A stretch of DNA of 64,000 nt from an uncultured Thermoguttaceae bacterium (GTDB lineage: Bacteria > Planctomycetota > Planctomycetia > Pirellulales > Thermoguttaceae), in assembly GCA_938042245.1 (NCBI GenBank), contig CALIRO010000062.1, positions 57,565-121,564 of the forward strand, given 5' to 3'. Positions within the stretch are counted from its first letter, which is position 1, and each line of letters starts with the position of its first letter. Below are positions 63,879 through 64,000 of the stretch, in pieces. A model generated the notes under the pieces. It searched no databases. It worked only from the letters and a program-made list of their open reading frames with translations, and was not told where the DNA came from. The position numbers and the translations under genes are program-made.

Positions 63879-64000
63879 TGAAGCGCATATTCGACGAATG
63901 GTTCAAAAAGCGGCATACCAAGCTCAACGCATGCCCTTCTGAGGGATCGGGAGCAGTGCAATCAGGCGCTCTCGACCGCCGCCATTTTCTAAAGACGGGG
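63875..64000 (+). CDS. Molybdopterin oxidoreductase catalytic subunit (5' part)
   Basis: Only 42 codons are inside the window. The start ATG at 63875 overlaps the NrfD stop and has GAAGGAGG 9-10 bases upstream. The visible end of the peptide is LDRRHFLKTG, a Tat signal core, preceded by an unusually long 30-residue N-region. From its place behind PsrB- and PsrC-type genes it should be the large Mo/W-bis-MGD subunit of a respiratory reductase or oxidase; the substrate cannot be told from this part. Confidence 0.75.
   Translation, partial: MMKRIFDEWFKKRHTKLNACPSEGSGAVQSGALDRRHFLKTG

Overview
The window looks like chromosome of a planctomycete, probably of the Pirellulales/Thermogutta type. The evidence is the set of families: two DUF1559 prepilin-like proteins each paired with a small carboxypeptidase-regulatory-like lipoprotein, two DUF1570 putative metallopeptidases, an SHD1-domain serine protease, a LamG/PEP-CTERM protein next to a XylR-type regulator, Gfo/Idh/MocA and FAD_oxidored enzymes, and a sigma factor with an unusual DNA-binding N-terminus. 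An endonuclease Q-like domain, known mainly from hyperthermophilic archaea and some Bacillus, would suit a warm habitat, but that is inference. Gene density is low for a bacterium, with several non-coding stretches of 0.4-1.8 kb.

Layout. 1-7 kb: 3' part of an archaeal-type phosphoglycerate mutase, a membrane-anchored hypothetical, an RlmM-like rRNA methyltransferase, an anchored FmdE-like protein, metG and queF. 7-14 kb: a minus-strand cluster of a Gfo/Idh/MocA oxidoreductase, a secreted S1/P1-nuclease/phospholipase C-like protein and a very large secreted FAD oxidoreductase. 14-17 kb: a zinc-ribbon membrane protein and a DUF1559 + lipoprotein pair. 17-24 kb: a fused EndoQ-like nuclease/UvrD helicase, the multi-HTH sigma factor and a YpsA-related SLOG protein. 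24-31 kb: thioredoxin, a 1.8-kb island without genes, and a 981-residue anchored protein. 31-37 kb: a DUF1570 protein, mannose-1-phosphate guanylyltransferase, a UAP1-type nucleotidyltransferase and the XylR-type regulator. 37-41 kb: the LamG/PEP-CTERM protein and a second lipoprotein + DUF1559 pair. 42-50 kb: nusA, infB, rbfA, a HhH-GPD-like protein and yebC. 50-60 kb: a second DUF1570 protein, two unrecognised genes, lysA, an NTF2-like protein, thyX, queC, an RRM protein and an SHD1-trypsin protein with an apparent frameshift. 61-64 kb: a three-gene respiratory molybdoenzyme operon (four-cluster Fe-S subunit, NrfD-type membrane subunit, start of the Tat-exported catalytic subunit).

The gaps hold two families of small mobile-like repeats. 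Family 1 is about 189 bp, in three copies with imperfect terminal inverted repeats and apparent 4-5 bp target duplications. Family 2 is about 140-185 bp, head-to-head inverted, with ends related to GTAACATTTCAGCCGAAT, at five loci plus a fragment. A third short palindrome (CTCTCCC..GGCGGGAGAGG) occurs between genes and also in frame inside the helicase. The points most worth following up are these repeat families, the EndoQ-UvrD fusion, the multi-HTH sigma factor and the G7-run frameshift in the SHD1-trypsin gene. No rRNA, tRNA, CRISPR array or complete transposase gene was recognised.
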